Positions 44,003 to 54,736 of a stretch of DNA of 64,000 bases are shown piece after piece. Position 1 is the stretch's first letter; the number at the start of each line of letters is the position of its first letter. A program made the translations under genes and the position numbers. The notes beneath the pieces were generated by a model. That model was not told the origin of the DNA, searched no databases, and worked only from the letters and a program-made list of their open reading frames with translations. Source of the DNA: Notolepis coatsorum (lineage: Eukaryota > Chordata > Actinopteri > Aulopiformes > Paralepididae); the NCBI GenBank assembly GCA_963971535.1, contig OZ020589.1, positions 73,831,245-73,895,244 of the forward strand, written 5' to 3'.

Positions 44003-45399
44003 TGTTGTGAAGGATCAGATTGAACCGAATATATATATTTATTTATGGATATATATTTAATAGTATTTGTATATCGTTTGATATCCCCTGTATATTCCTT
44101 GTACATATACACTGAATATCCCTTTAGTCTACTAACAGCCCATAATAGTTTCATTCTACCATTGGACAAGAACCTGGCGCCAGCAGCCAAGCCCCTTGGT
44201 TCAAGTTCAATCGTGCCGACGAACATGTCGTTACAAGCCCGGTTCCGCGTAGGAATACGTCTGGCGAAATACGAATGGTACTATTTGTTCACAGCGCATA
44301 TATATATGGCGCAAGTAAAGTAGAACTTTCTTTTAGTCCATTAGTTCTTTACCCTCCAACCTAGTAACAGACGTGAAGCATCACCCACGACGCACGTGTG
44401 GTGCAGTATGGCCTACTTGGCCTCAGAATAGGCATTGAGACATTGTGTGGATTAATAGTTGAATTGTCATAGTTTGGCACTATACCGTCGAGTGGGACGT
44501 ATTTCTATTAAGTTAATAATAGTCTATTATGTATGGTGCATCGTTCGGTTAGAGTTATAAAGTGAGCAGTACCCCCATCGTTCCTGGCGTTATCTAGAGT
44601 CTTAACCAGGCTGGGCAGACCACGTGTGGTGCTTGCATCCGAGGAGCTCTGGGCCAGGACGAGTGGACCTGTATATTGGATTACTTTACCCGGACGACGG
44701 CGAGCCCTACACGGCTTGGATTATCTACGTGCTTTGGGTGCTTTGATTATGCCATGGATAACGGCCAACACTGCTGAGTGTTGGAACTACCCCCCCGAGA
44801 GGAGTCCAGGTGAGACGGCGCTCTACCCCGAGTGAGGTCGCCTCACGTCTCTTCGTTGTGGACCGGCAGCGACCGTCTACAAGAGGGCCCAGCTGTATTC
44901 ATCTGCGGACCGAGGTTCTGTGGGCACCGTGTTCAGCACTCTGAATTCTCCCAAGAAATCGTCGGCCAGATGGGATATCGCCAGCGGCTCTCCTAACCCC
45001 CCCCCCCTACTGACTTACAACCAGCGGGACCCCCCTTTAGTGTATCCAGCTATAATCATTTAAGTACCATCGCTATAGTTCCCTAAAGAACCAGGTTGTA
45101 TACTTGCTCCCTGCGTAACCAGAGATTGGACATTCAATGTTGATTTGCCTACGAATACTCATTTGCCTTACAAGTGCATTCAAATCATAAATGTCATTAA
45201 GTGAACGTTGTATATACCCTTTGCTATATAAAATATTCGATTTATACATTTGTGTGGACTTCGTTTCATCAGGTGGGAAAGTGTTCATCATATCTACATC
45301 ATGTACTGTGTGGCCAGTATTTAAAGTACATAAAGCAGGTAGTGGTTTAATGATACCATACTTATCAATACAGTCAGGGAATTGTACCCCTCAGTTACA
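44003..45399 (+). repeat. BEL2 5' LTR
   Basis: Begins TGTTGTGAAGGATCAG and ends CTCAGTTACA, followed by the primer-binding-like TTGGTCCTTCGAGCCGG. TATATATTTATTTATGG and a TATAAA-poor U3 are present; no clear TATA box could be fixed. Confidence 0.94.
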
Positions 45400-45443
45400 A
45401 TTGGTCCTTCGAGCCGGATGGTAACTAGTGTAATATTAATATA

Positions 45444-47015
45444 GTGTTATTAATATTGAAATGGCCTATGATGAACACTCCACGAAACGGTCCTCCTAAC
45501 GTAGAACGCCCGCGGCGCAGACGACAGACACCTCAGTACTTAGAGGATTACGCTGTCAGTCAACTACCTAGCCTTCGACAAACGGTAAACGCGGTAAAAG
45601 TAGAAAGTAAAATTATGTCTGCCCTTAACGACCAGGTTACCCCGACCACAGAGGCCCTAGTGGGTTCTAATGTAACTGACCAAGCTCACGGTGGGGACCA
45701 GGAGGGAGCTGACATGCCTTTACCCCCCGCCAATACCGAAGAAGTAGTCCCCGACCAGCCCCGGGAGGAAGACAACCCTACAGAAAGAGAACTATGCACG
45801 GAAGAAGAGGAGGAGAGCGCCGAGGAAATAGAGCTCCAGGACTCCCCAACGAGTACAGCCAGGAGCGGCTCACCTCTACAACCGTCTTCCCCCAGCGAAG
45901 CGGAGAGGATGCTATCACAGGCGTTCCTCGTCAGCCTGACAGCCTCTACCGAACGCGATCGACTTCAGGGTGAACGCGATCGACTTCAGGGTGAACGCGA
46001 TCGACTCCAGACACAGCAACGGAGCGAAGAAGAGCGCATACGCCTGGAGATGAGACGCCTTCAGACGGAAGAGAATATGGCAAGAGACCAAGCAGACACC
46101 CAGCGTGCCGCTGCCGGTGCCCAAAGAGAAGCAGAGCGCGCCGCCGCCGAAGCCCAGCGCGCCGCTGCCGGTGCCCAAAGAGAAGCAGAGCGCGCCGCCG
46201 CCGAAGCCCAGCGCGCCGCTGACGGTGCCCAAAGAGAAGCAGAGCGCAACATCGATCTCATCCAGCGCGAAACCGAGCGCGACAGACTACAGGGCGAGCG
46301 CGACAGACTACAAGCCGAGCGCGACAAGTTATGGGCGCGGCTAATGGAGCGGCTGACCCCCAGGGCAACACCCTCTCCCTCCGCCAGGGGTTCAAGGAAC
46401 TCGTCGAGACAACAGTCAAGGGCAGCGTCTCCTAACCGAGCAAGCGACCCTGAACTTGACCAACAGACCAAGCCTATACCCCCCGCAGACCCCCTTCCCC
46501 GACCGGTCCAAGCGAGACCCAGCTACAAGGAAGGAGCGGCATACACTGCGGAGAAGCTAAATAAACGACTACAGGATCTAGAGGACCTGATAGAAGAAGA
46601 AGAGGGAGAGAAGGAGAACCAAGCCCGACGACAGCACAGTACTCCACCGGACCAGGAGGTCCAGTACAGCCCAGGCTATACCCCCGCGGCGCTGCGCTAC
46701 AGACCCCCGACTCTATTCACGGGTGAGCACGACGCACGACCAGCCCCGAGGAATAGCACCTGGACCAGCGGGCCATGGTACCCTGTCGGTACCAGCCCAC
46801 CGAGAGGCGCAAGGGGAGACTCGCCTAGGAGGCCTCTCCCCCAACGCTCGCCGATGTATCAGCCATCCACGGCGTCATACATTGCGATACCGACCACCAG
46901 ACGGAGTGTGTACAGAACACTCGCCAGACAATATGACCCGTTGGGATGTATTCTACCTTACACCACCAGGGCAAAGATGATTGTACGAGCACTATGGGAC
47001 AAGGACCAGGGCTAG
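45444..47015 (+). pseudogene. BEL2 gag fused to the end of the pol connection region
   Basis: 523 residues: Gag start (MMNTPRNGPPNVERP), acidic middle, then an expanded coiled coil with a 7-residue repeat (ERDRLQG, three copies) and an 18-residue Ala/Glu repeat (AQRAAAGAQREAERAAAE). At 46889-46894 gag jumps into pol at PTTRRSVYRTLARQYDPLG. The fusion is in frame by chance of the deletion length, and ends at the TAG that replaces the tryptophan codon of BEL1. Confidence 0.8.
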
Positions 47016-47120
47016 GACGACCCAATACCCGCACACCTTGCCTCCACATGGAGAGAGTGGGAGACGGAGCTCCGCTCACTCCCAGGCGTCAATATACGCC
47101 GCAGCTACTTCCCACCCACA

Positions 47121-49187
47121 GTGAGGCCAGAGACATGCAAGATGGATCTACACGTCTTCAGTGACGCCTCCGAAGTAGCCTATGGATCGGTGGCCTACTT
47201 GTGTGCCCAAGAGAAGGGAGGAGAGATACACACTGCTTTCATCCTGGCTCGCTCAAGAATAGCCCCACGAAAGCAACAATCTATCCCGCGTCTAGAGCTC
47301 TGCGCAGCCCTAGCAGGAGCGCATCTAGCCACGTTAATCCAACGTGAACTCACCATTCCGGTGCACAGAACAATCTTGTGGTCAGATTCCACGACAGTAC
47401 TCACATGGATCAAGTCTGATTCATGCAGATACAAGGTCTTCGTGGGAGTCAGAGTCACCGAGATTCAAGAGTTAACAGAAGCAGCGAGCTGGCGGTATGT
47501 GGACACCAAACACAACCCAGCTGACGTCATCACCCGGGGAATGTCCCTAGATGACCTCACCCGTCGCAACATCTACAGTGATGGACCAGAATTCCTCAAG
47601 CTCCCGGAAGAAGAGTGGCCTACGCCCACCCCACGGGAAGCGAGTAAAGAGGAGGCTGAGAACAAGAAACCTATGTTCTGTGGACTGAGCACAGTCGCCT
47701 CCACAGACCCCAACATAGATGATTGCATTACCCTACAGAGTGCGCAGCTAAAGACATTCCTGTGGCACCACCCAGAGATTCAGTCCACTGCCGACATTTC
47801 AGCAGCTGACTACGAAGAAGCAGAACTTCTTCTACTACAACGAGCCCAGAGAGACTCGTTCCCCGATGAGCTAGACTGTCTACAGGGAGGAAAGCCCGTC
47901 CCATCAGACAGCAGACTGCTCCACCTGGCACCCGAGAGCGACGCCCATAATCTCATCAGAGTGGGTGGTCGTCTGCGGAGAGCCCCCGATCTACCGGATG
48001 ACGTTAAGTACCCGATAGTCTTGAACAGCCGACACAAGGTCACAGAGCTGATCATAAAGAAATACGACGAGGATGTACACCACGCAGGAGCAGAGAGAGT
48101 CTTCGCGGAGATCAGACGTCGCTATTGGATACTTCAAGGAAGAGAAGCGGTGCGACGCTTCCAGCGAACCTGTCTAGACTGCCGAAAGTGGCGCGCGCAG
48201 CCCAGCATACCCCGGATGGCTGACCTACCTCCCTGTCGCCTCCGACTCGGCGACAAGCCATTCCACTCCACAGGCATGGACTGTTTTGGCCCGTTGTATA
48301 TAAAGAAAGGAAGAGGAACCGAGAAGCGGTGGGGTATTGTATTCAAATGCATGACCACCAGAGCGATACATATCGAACTCCTTCCGACCATGAGCACAGA
48401 CTCATTCCTTATGGTCTTCCGAAGATTCACATCACGGAAAGGAAAACCGTCTACATTGTTGTCTGATCACGGGACAAACTTCAAAGGCGGAGAAAGAGAG
48501 CTGAGAGAGAGCTTCCAAGCTATGGGCCCAGAACTTAAGACCCACCTCGCTCCATCCCAGATTGACTTCCAGTTTAATCCCCCGAACGCACCCCACTTCG
48601 GTGGAACCTGGGAACGAGAAGTACGTTCTATAAAGACAGCCCTGTACGCCGTGCTTGGGGCCCAGACTGTGGCGGAAGAAGTCCTAATGACAGTCCTCAC
48701 GGAGATCGAGGGAGTATTGAACTCCAAGCCCCTCGGCTACGTCTTCAGTGATGTAGCAGATGTCGACCCAGTCACCCCCAACACACTCTTGATGGGGCGG
48801 CTGGACCCCGCGCTACCCCAGACAATGTACAGGCCTGAAGAAGCGAACGGCCGAAGAATGTGGAGGTACAGTCAAGTACTAGCTGACAAGTTTTGGAACA
48901 GCTTTCTACTCCACTACCTACCGTCTCTACAGACCCGCCAGAAGTGGGTAAAAGAGAGAGACAATTTGACAGAAGGAACAGTCGTCATGATTATCGACCA
49001 GTCACTACCCAGAGCTATGTGGCCGGCTGGCCGCGTAAGCAAAGTGATCACCGGTGCCGATGGCAAGGTCCGAGCAGCTGAAGTGCTCGTCCAAGGGCGA
49101 ACTTACACACGACCCGTGGCGAGGCTAATAGAACTGCCCAGACTCCCAGACACTATCGATGACGACCATGACCCCATGACTTTGTGA
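47121..49187 (+). CDS. BEL2 Pol 3' part: RNase H and integrase
   Basis: 688 residues: LHVFSDASEVAYGSVAYL near 10-27 and RLELCAALAGAHLATL, ILWSDSTTVLTWIKSD, YVDTKHNPADVITRG (RNase H). Then the zinc-binding region (VHHAGAERVFAEIRRRYWI, TCLDCRKWRAQPS), the integrase core (FHSTGMDCFGPLYIKKGRG, LLSDHGTNFKGGERELRES, the Glu in FGGTWEREVRS) and a C-terminal DNA-binding tail. It supplies exactly the portion missing in BEL1. The start shown is internal; upstream is the nonsense codon. Confidence 0.9.
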   Translation: MRPETCKMDLHVFSDASEVAYGSVAYLCAQEKGGEIHTAFILARSRIAPRKQQSIPRLELCAALAGAHLATLIQRELTIPVHRTILWSDSTTVLTWIKSDSCRYKVFVGVRVTEIQELTEAASWRYVDTKHNPADVITRGMSLDDLTRRNIYSDGPEFLKLPEEEWPTPTPREASKEEAENKKPMFCGLSTVASTDPNIDDCITLQSAQLKTFLWHHPEIQSTADISAADYEEAELLLLQRAQRDSFPDELDCLQGGKPVPSDSRLLHLAPESDAHNLIRVGGRLRRAPDLPDDVKYPIVLNSRHKVTELIIKKYDEDVHHAGAERVFAEIRRRYWILQGREAVRRFQRTCLDCRKWRAQPSIPRMADLPPCRLRLGDKPFHSTGMDCFGPLYIKKGRGTEKRWGIVFKCMTTRAIHIELLPTMSTDSFLMVFRRFTSRKGKPSTLLSDHGTNFKGGERELRESFQAMGPELKTHLAPSQIDFQFNPPNAPHFGGTWEREVRSIKTALYAVLGAQTVAEEVLMTVLTEIEGVLNSKPLGYVFSDVADVDPVTPNTLLMGRLDPALPQTMYRPEEANGRRMWRYSQVLADKFWNSFLLHYLPSLQTRQKWVKERDNLTEGTVVMIIDQSLPRAMWPAGRVSKVITGADGKVRAAEVLVQGRTYTRPVARLIELPRLPDTIDDDHDPMTL

Positions 49188-49280
49188 GTTGACTGACCCT
49201 TACAGCGGACCTTGAGTGGTAGACAGTGCGGTTAATCTGTCTCTGTTTAGCTAATTAGGTGGGACTAATTAGGGGGCGGC

Positions 49281-50678
49281 TGTTGTGAAGGATCAGATTG
49301 AACCGAATATATATATTTATTTATGGATATATATTTAATAGTATTTGTATATCGTTTGATATCCCCTGTATATTCCTTGTACATATACACTGAATATCCC
49401 TTTAGTCTACTAACAGCCCATAATAGTTTCATTCTACCATTGGACAAGAACCTGGCGCCAGCAGCCAAGCCCCTTGGTTCAAGTTCAATCGTGCCGACGA
49501 ACATGTCGTTACAAGCCCGGTTCCGCGTAGGAATACGTCTGGCGAAATACGAATGGTACTATTTGTTCACAGCGCATATATATATGGCGCAAGTAAAGTA
49601 GAACTTTCTTTTAGTCCATTAGTTCTTTACCCTCCAACCTAGTAACAGACGTGAAGCCTCACCCACGACGCACGTGTGGTGCAGTATGGCCTACTTGGCC
49701 TCAGAATAGGCATTGAGACATCGTGTGGATTAATAGTTGAATTGTCATAGGTTGGCACTATACCGTCGAGTGGGACGTATTTCTATTAAGTTAATAATAG
49801 TCTATTATGTATGGTGCATCGTTCGGTTAGAGTTATAAAGTGAGCAGTACCCCCATCGTTCCTGGCGTTATCTAGAGTCTTAACCAGGCTGGGCAGACCA
49901 CGTGTGGTGCTTGCATCCGAGGAGCTCTGGGCCAGGACGAGTGGACCTGTACATTGGATTACTTTACCCGGACGACGGCGAGCCCTACACGGCTTGGATT
50001 ATCTACGTGCTTTGGGTGCTTTGATTATGCCATGGATAACGGCCAACACTGCTGAGTGTTGGAACTACCCCCCCGAGAGGAGTCCAGGTGAGACGGCGCT
50101 CTACCCCGAGTGAGGTCGCCTCACGTCTCTTCGTTGTGGACCGGCAGCGACCGTCTACAAGAGGGCCCAGCTGTATTCATCTGCGGACCGAGGTTCTGTG
50201 GGCACCGTGTTCAGCACTCTGAATTCTCCCAAGAAATCGTCGGCCAGATGGGATATCGCCAGCGGCTCTCCTAACCCCCCCCCCCCTACTGACTTACAAC
50301 CAGCGGGACCCCCCTTTAGTGTATCCAGCTATAATCATTTAAGTACCATCGCTATAGTTCCCTAAAGAACCAGGTTGTATACTTGCTCCCTGCGTAACCA
50401 GAGATTGGACATTCAATGTTGATTTGCCTACGAATACTCATTTGCCTTACAAGTGCATTCAAATCATAAATGTCATTAAGTGAACGTTGTATATACCCTT
50501 TGCTATATAAAATATTCGATTTATACATTTGTGTGGACTTCGTTTCATCAGGTGGGAAAGTGTTCATCATATCTACATCATGTACTGTGTGGCCAGTATT
50601 TAAAGTACATAAAGCAGGTAGTGGTTTAATGATACCATACTTATCAATACAGTCAGGGAATTGTACCCCTCAGTTACA
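49281..50678 (+). repeat. BEL2 3' LTR
   Basis: 1398 bp, offset 5278-5279 from the 5' LTR. Preceded by the purine-rich AATTAGGGGGCGGC. Confidence 0.94.
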
Positions 50679-50683
50679 CTTGT

Positions 50684-51928
50684 ACTCTTCCATATTTCCT
50701 GACTCTCTGCCCAGGTTATAAGCCGTGGTGCGTGAGTTTAGGGCTGTTCTTATAGTGCTGTCCACCCAAGGTTTCTGGTTTGGGAAAACCCGCGCCTTCT
50801 TTGTGAGGACAATGCCGTCCGCCACTGTTGCTATGTAACTCACAACGGTATCAGCGTACTCGCTGGCGTCACTGGCGCTTCCTTTAAACATGTCCCAGTC
50901 TGTATCCTCGAACGCGTCGCGGAGCGCGGCCTCTGATTCGTCAGACCACTTTTTTGTCTCACGTGACACGACGAGTCGTGATCGCTTGCGCTTACAGAGC
51001 CCATCAGTGGCGGAGCCGCTACAGCCTTGTAGGCAGCTCTGAACGGGGTGTAACAGTGGTCGAGTGTGTTCCCCCCTCTTGTGGAGCAGGCGATGTGCTG
51101 AAAAAAGGTCGGCATCACTTTTTTCAGATTTGCCTGGTTGAAGTCACCAGTCACTATCGTCGCGGCTTCCGGGTGCTTGATCTGCTGTTTGTTGATGTGG
51201 TCGTGTAATTCCACCAGCGCTTTGCCAGTATTTGCCTGTGGGTGAATATACACGACGGATATAATGACCGCGGTAAACTCACGGGGTAGGTGGTACGGGC
51301 GGCACAGGATTTGGAGATGTTCCATATCTGGGGAGCATGAACTTGAGAGGACATGTACTTCCTTGGGATTAACCCAGAGATTGTTCGTGAGGATGCAGAC
51401 CCCACCTCCGATGCTCTTCCCAGAGGCTGCCGTGCGATCTGCTCTCAGGACGGTGAAATTGTCCGATGGAGAGACGCTGTTGTCCGGCGTCGCTGGCTTG
51501 AGCCATGTTTCAGTGAAACACATGATGTTAACGTCTCTCATCTCCCGTTGGAATCGGACCCTCGCTCTCAAGTCGTCCATCCTTCCCTCCAACGAACGTG
51601 CATTCGCCAGAAAGATGGATGGAATTGCTGGACGGTAAGCAGATCTTTTTAATCTAAGTCTGATACCGCCTCGTCTACCTCTATGCTTCTTTCTGCCGTT
51701 TCCTTTGTTGTCGTTCTCCCGCTTGATTTCTGTTAGCCATTCTGGGCATAAAGTGTCTCCCAACTCCTCTTTGAGTCCGGAGTTTAGGTCCATAAGTGTC
51801 TGGCGGTCGTATGACATACCCGCCAGTGATGTTTTAATAAAAAAAGTAGAAAAAACAAACATAATAGCTAAAAATTTGCACAATCGTCGCGGAGCTAAAC
51901 CAAAGGCGACTGACCGGGGTCGCGCCAT
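50684..51928 (-). pseudogene. Rex1-like LINE ORF2: endonuclease half
   Basis: From 51928: a short basic leader, PSIFLANARSLEGRMDDLR, IMCFTETWLKPATPDNS, GGGVCILTNNLWV, ATIVTGDFNQANLKKVM and VSASDHDS, the APE-type endonuclease with the catalytic Glu, Asp and SDH-like motif. Near 51000 the frame shifts, and ETKKWSDESEAALRDAFEDT to MEEYKC follows in another frame up to the BEL2 target duplication. One frameshift, so a single protein cannot be read. Confidence 0.85.
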
Positions 51929-51957
51929 TCTACAGAAGGTGGTGGACTGGTGGACTG

Positions 51958-52893
51958 GTGGACAAGCTGATCGAGCTAGGTCTGAGCTCCGCTCTGAGCT
52001 CCGCTCTGAGCGCCTGGATACTGGACTTTCTGAGTGAAAGGCCCCAGGCGGTCAGGGTGGGGGGTCAGACCTCCAACACCATCACCCTGAGCATCGGGTC
52101 CCCCCAGGGCTGTGTTCTGAGCCCCCTGCTGTACTCACTATACACACATGACTGTGTGGCCAAGTTCAGCTCCAACTCCATAGTGAAGTTTGCGGACGAC
52201 ACAGTGGTGGTGGGGCTGATCTCGGACAACGACGAGAAGGCCTACCGGGAGGAGGTTGAGGTACTGGAACGCTGGTGCCAGGACAACAGCCTGCTCCTGA
52301 ACATTGGTAAAACTAAGGAGCTGATCGTGGATTATAGGAGAGGACAGCAGGAGACACACACACCACTGAGGATTAACGGGGCTACCGTGGACAGGGTGAG
52401 CAGCTTTAAGTACCTGGGGGTCCACATCGCAGAGGATCTGACATGGACAACACACATAGACTCAGTCGTAAAAAAGGCGAAGCAACGCCTCTACCACCTG
52501 AGACAGTTAAGGAAGTTCAGAGTATCTGGGAAGATACTCCAGTCCTTCTACTCCGGAGCTGTAGAGAGCATCTTGACTGGAAACATCACTGCCTGGTATG
52601 GAAACAGCACGGCACAGGACAAGAAGGCCCTACAGAGAGTGGTGCGCTCAGCCGAGCGTACCACGGGTATTGCACTACCACCCCTGCAGGTTCTATACAA
52701 CAAGAGGTGCAAATCCAGAGCCTGCAGAATAATGAAAGACCCTCACCACCCCAACAACAGTCTGTTCATGCTGCTCAGGTCAGGCAGACGCCTGCGAACA
52801 CCAGCTGCTAGGACAGAGAGACTTCGGCTCAGCTTCTTCCCCCAGGCCATTAGAGCCCTGAACACTGAACTCTCCACACACAAGCACACATGA
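51958..52893 (+). pseudogene. Rex1-like LINE ORF2, second part of the RT and C-terminus
   Basis: Continues from the interrupted frame at 41872: [10 protein letters not shown], a small SSAL duplication, B motif [20 protein letters not shown], catalytic [20 protein letters not shown], then [20 protein letters not shown], the thumb and [11 protein letters not shown]. Open for 311 residues. Would be intact if joined to the upstream part, but the nest separates them by 10 kb. Confidence 0.88.
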
Positions 52894-53329
52894 GCACACG
52901 CACAACACACTCACTGTACACGCTCACACACTAGCAGCCACTTTAACATGAGCAGGCACACACTCATGCTGCACACGCCCACACTTATGGCCACCAAGAA
53001 GGGTCACTTTAAAAATAGTATAGTATAACCGGAGATTGTATAAATTAGCATGTACAGAAAGACACTACCAAGGGACCCAGTATGTCCTCCATGCTCTGTA
53101 AATAACTTATGTACATATACCGATATGCCCTAACATGTTACTTGTTTATTGCACAATGTTACTTGTTTATTGCACAATGTTGATTCTATTATATGTTATT
53201 TGCACATCGTTTGCGGGCAAGACCACCCGCATTTCATTGTATACTTGTATGCCGTGACAAATAAATCTCTTGACTTGACTGCTTCTAGATGAAATATTTG
53301 TGTTATCTTTAAAAAACAGGTCTATTACC

Positions 53330-53500
53330 TGCTGTGGTAAATCTCCAGCGGCCTAGCCCCTTTCGTGACTGTGAAGCAAGGCTTGCATCACAGTCAGGAA
53401 AGGGGCTGCCTGCAGCCATCGTCAACGAGAGTCATTCACGGTCGGCTTTGTGTCCGAGTTTTCAAAGGGGGCGTGGCTTAGCGATAGGTCTATTGCCAGC
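53330..53500 (-). promoter_or_regulatory. Repeat resembling the THAP-exon upstream region, with hairpin
   Basis: The minus strand reads AATAGACCTATCGCTAAGCC then ACGCCCCC, close to AATAGACCTGTCGCTAAACC and ACGCCCC upstream of the THAP exon at 37.0 kb. An inverted repeat AGCCCCTTTCGTGACTGTGA (53355-53374 with 53388-53407, one mismatch) follows. Probably the 5' end of a related multicopy gene, cut off by the LINE end at 53280. Confidence 0.4.
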
Positions 53501-53547
53501 CAGCAACTGTGCTCCCAGACACCAGGATGGTTGGCCACACAAAACAC
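53498..53547. repeat. 50 bp repeat shared with 62461-62512
   Basis: TTGCCAGCCAGCAACTGTGC through TTGGCCACACAAAA is identical at both places but has different flanks. Nature unknown. Confidence 0.6.
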
Positions 53548-53664
53548 GTCTTAGAAACCAGTGGGGCAGCACGACCTCCGCTGCTGCTGTAATCACCTGG
53601 AGTGTAAATGCCAACTGACGAGAACAAACGTGAGTTTTGTCCAAGTCTCACAGGACTTTCCCTT

Positions 53665-54103
53665 TGTGGCCATGATTGTCATGTAGACTGGTCAGTACCT
53701 CGACCTGCAATGCTTTGGGTAGCAGTAGCTGGTGTACAGCCTCTTGGCTTGGGGGTATCCAGATCTCCCGGTAAAGTACCATGTGCTTCTCCCTGATCCT
53801 CTTCCATTGTCGAGCCAGCTCCAACACCTGAGGCAGTTCTCTGACCCTTTCTGCTCCATTTGGGGGCCGCCCTCTTCTCCAATAGGGCAGGAAGGCTTTA
53901 ATTACAGGGTCGGCGGCTTGCAGGGCCTGCAGTTCAGCCTGGGTGCACACTGGAGCTGCGTCCACAGCCATAGTGTGGGCTGTGAACCCTGGTGTCCTGC
54001 TGGGGCGCTGTGAGTGGCGGTCTGCCACTTGCGATGGGATGGCGATGCCAGGGAGGGCTGCAGAGATGGGCTGAGTGTTTGGGAGGCGAGAAAGGGCGTC
54101 GGC
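53665..54103 (-). pseudogene. Second, partial gypsy pol fragment
   Basis: Matches 55915-56315 in the same orientation. Reads DRHSQRPSRTP, AVDAAPVCTQAELQALQAAD, KHMVLYREIWIPPSQEAVH and LLPKALQVEVLTSLHDNH (the integrase zinc finger). It keeps 32 bp that the main copy has lost, so it derives from another copy. It abuts about 50 bp of LTR-like sequence at 54104. Confidence 0.8.
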
Positions 54104-54367
54104 AGTACCTGGCCAGAGAACTCCTCGGTCCTAGTGTACCTCAGGTTACATACACCCCCACTTTAAAAGGTTGCCGTCCCAGCAACATAATTTACCCCAA
54201 ACTGGGCCTACCCTAATCTTAGTCCCATGGCCTGAAGACTAGTTGGTGGGAATTAACGGCTGGAGCTAATGGGGCTAAAGGCCGGGGTAGGTTGAAAGGG
54301 TTAGAATGCTGACCTGCCGTTGTTCTGTTTGACAGTCTCCCAGCCGCCAGTCCTGGTTGCAAACCGG

Positions 54368-54736
54368 TCATGATGGCTGCGTGGCAGGGCAGTCCTCGAC
54401 TAAGGGGAGGGGGGCTGATACAGGGCCAGTCTTTTGAGGTCGGGGCTCTAGTGCTTCCATTTGCTGCTGGTCCTGCTGGTTCAGCGGAGGGGTCAGGGCT
54501 CCTGACAGAAAGCTGTCGTCCATTTCCCACTCTTGTGACGGCACTCTGTCCCTTGCTCTAGCCGGGATTAACTCCGTCAGTGGTTCGGACACCGGGGCTC
54601 CATTGGCTGTGATCGGTCTCAATTCTGAGCGGTGGATGTTCTTCTGCTGCTCTGGGTGGTCTCGGGACTGGATCTTGTATATGGTGCCAGCCTTATCCAG
54701 GCATTCCACGACTTGGTAGACCGTTGATTCCCACAT
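54368..54736 (-). pseudogene. Gypsy Pol C-terminal tail
   Basis: WESTVYQVVECLDKAGTIYK then HPEQQKNIHRSELRPI, a beta-rich GPY/F-like tail after integrase, followed by a Pro/Gln-rich end. Stop at 54368. Confidence 0.65.

Larger units (their letters stand above)
43998..50683 (+). mobile_element. BEL/Pao LTR retrotransposon BEL2, 5 bp TSD
   Basis: Element 44003-50678 (6676 bp) with CTTGT at 43998-44002 and 50679-50683. LTRs are 1397 and 1398 bp, differing by about four substitutions and one C-run base. It is related to BEL1 (about 90% or more in pol by eye), but the LTRs are distinct. It lacks about 2.56 kb covering the gag end, protease and RT, and has one TGG-to-TAG nonsense change at about 47014. 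Confidence 0.95.
41873..51948 (-). mobile_element. Rex1-like LINE (minus strand), nested, itself split by BEL2
   Basis: The 3' tail at 41873-41890 reads, on the minus strand, TTGACTTGACTTGA. ORF2 pieces are 42297-44002 (RT) and 50684-51928 (endonuclease), separated by BEL2. The endonuclease start codon is at 51928 and the element ends about 20 bp further on, so this copy is close to complete at its coding end. Confidence 0.9.
41216..53280 (+). mobile_element. Rex1-like LINE (plus strand), split by a nested LINE and BEL2
   Basis: Coding sequence 41221-41872 stops at CCCACCAGACT and resumes at about 51949 with GGTGGACAAGCTGATCGAG; the intact family sequence runs CCAGACTGGTGGACAAG, so the pieces join exactly. 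GACT is repeated at the right junction as a short target duplication. The 3' end is AATAAATCTCTTGACTTGAC. 5'-truncated at about 41216. Confidence 0.9.

Noticed and set aside
46105..46344. Pro/Ser-rich repeat protein
   Set aside because: A shadow frame of the Gag coiled-coil repeats.
27879..50678. Endogenous retroviruses
   Set aside because: Zinc knuckles, FYVDN-type RT and domain order fit BEL/Pao retrotransposons, and no envelope frame lies between pol and the 3' LTR.
41216..53280. Twin-priming inversion as the explanation for opposite LINE orientations
   Set aside because: The minus-strand copy has its own 3' tail and the plus-strand frame rejoins across it, so a nested insertion explains it better.
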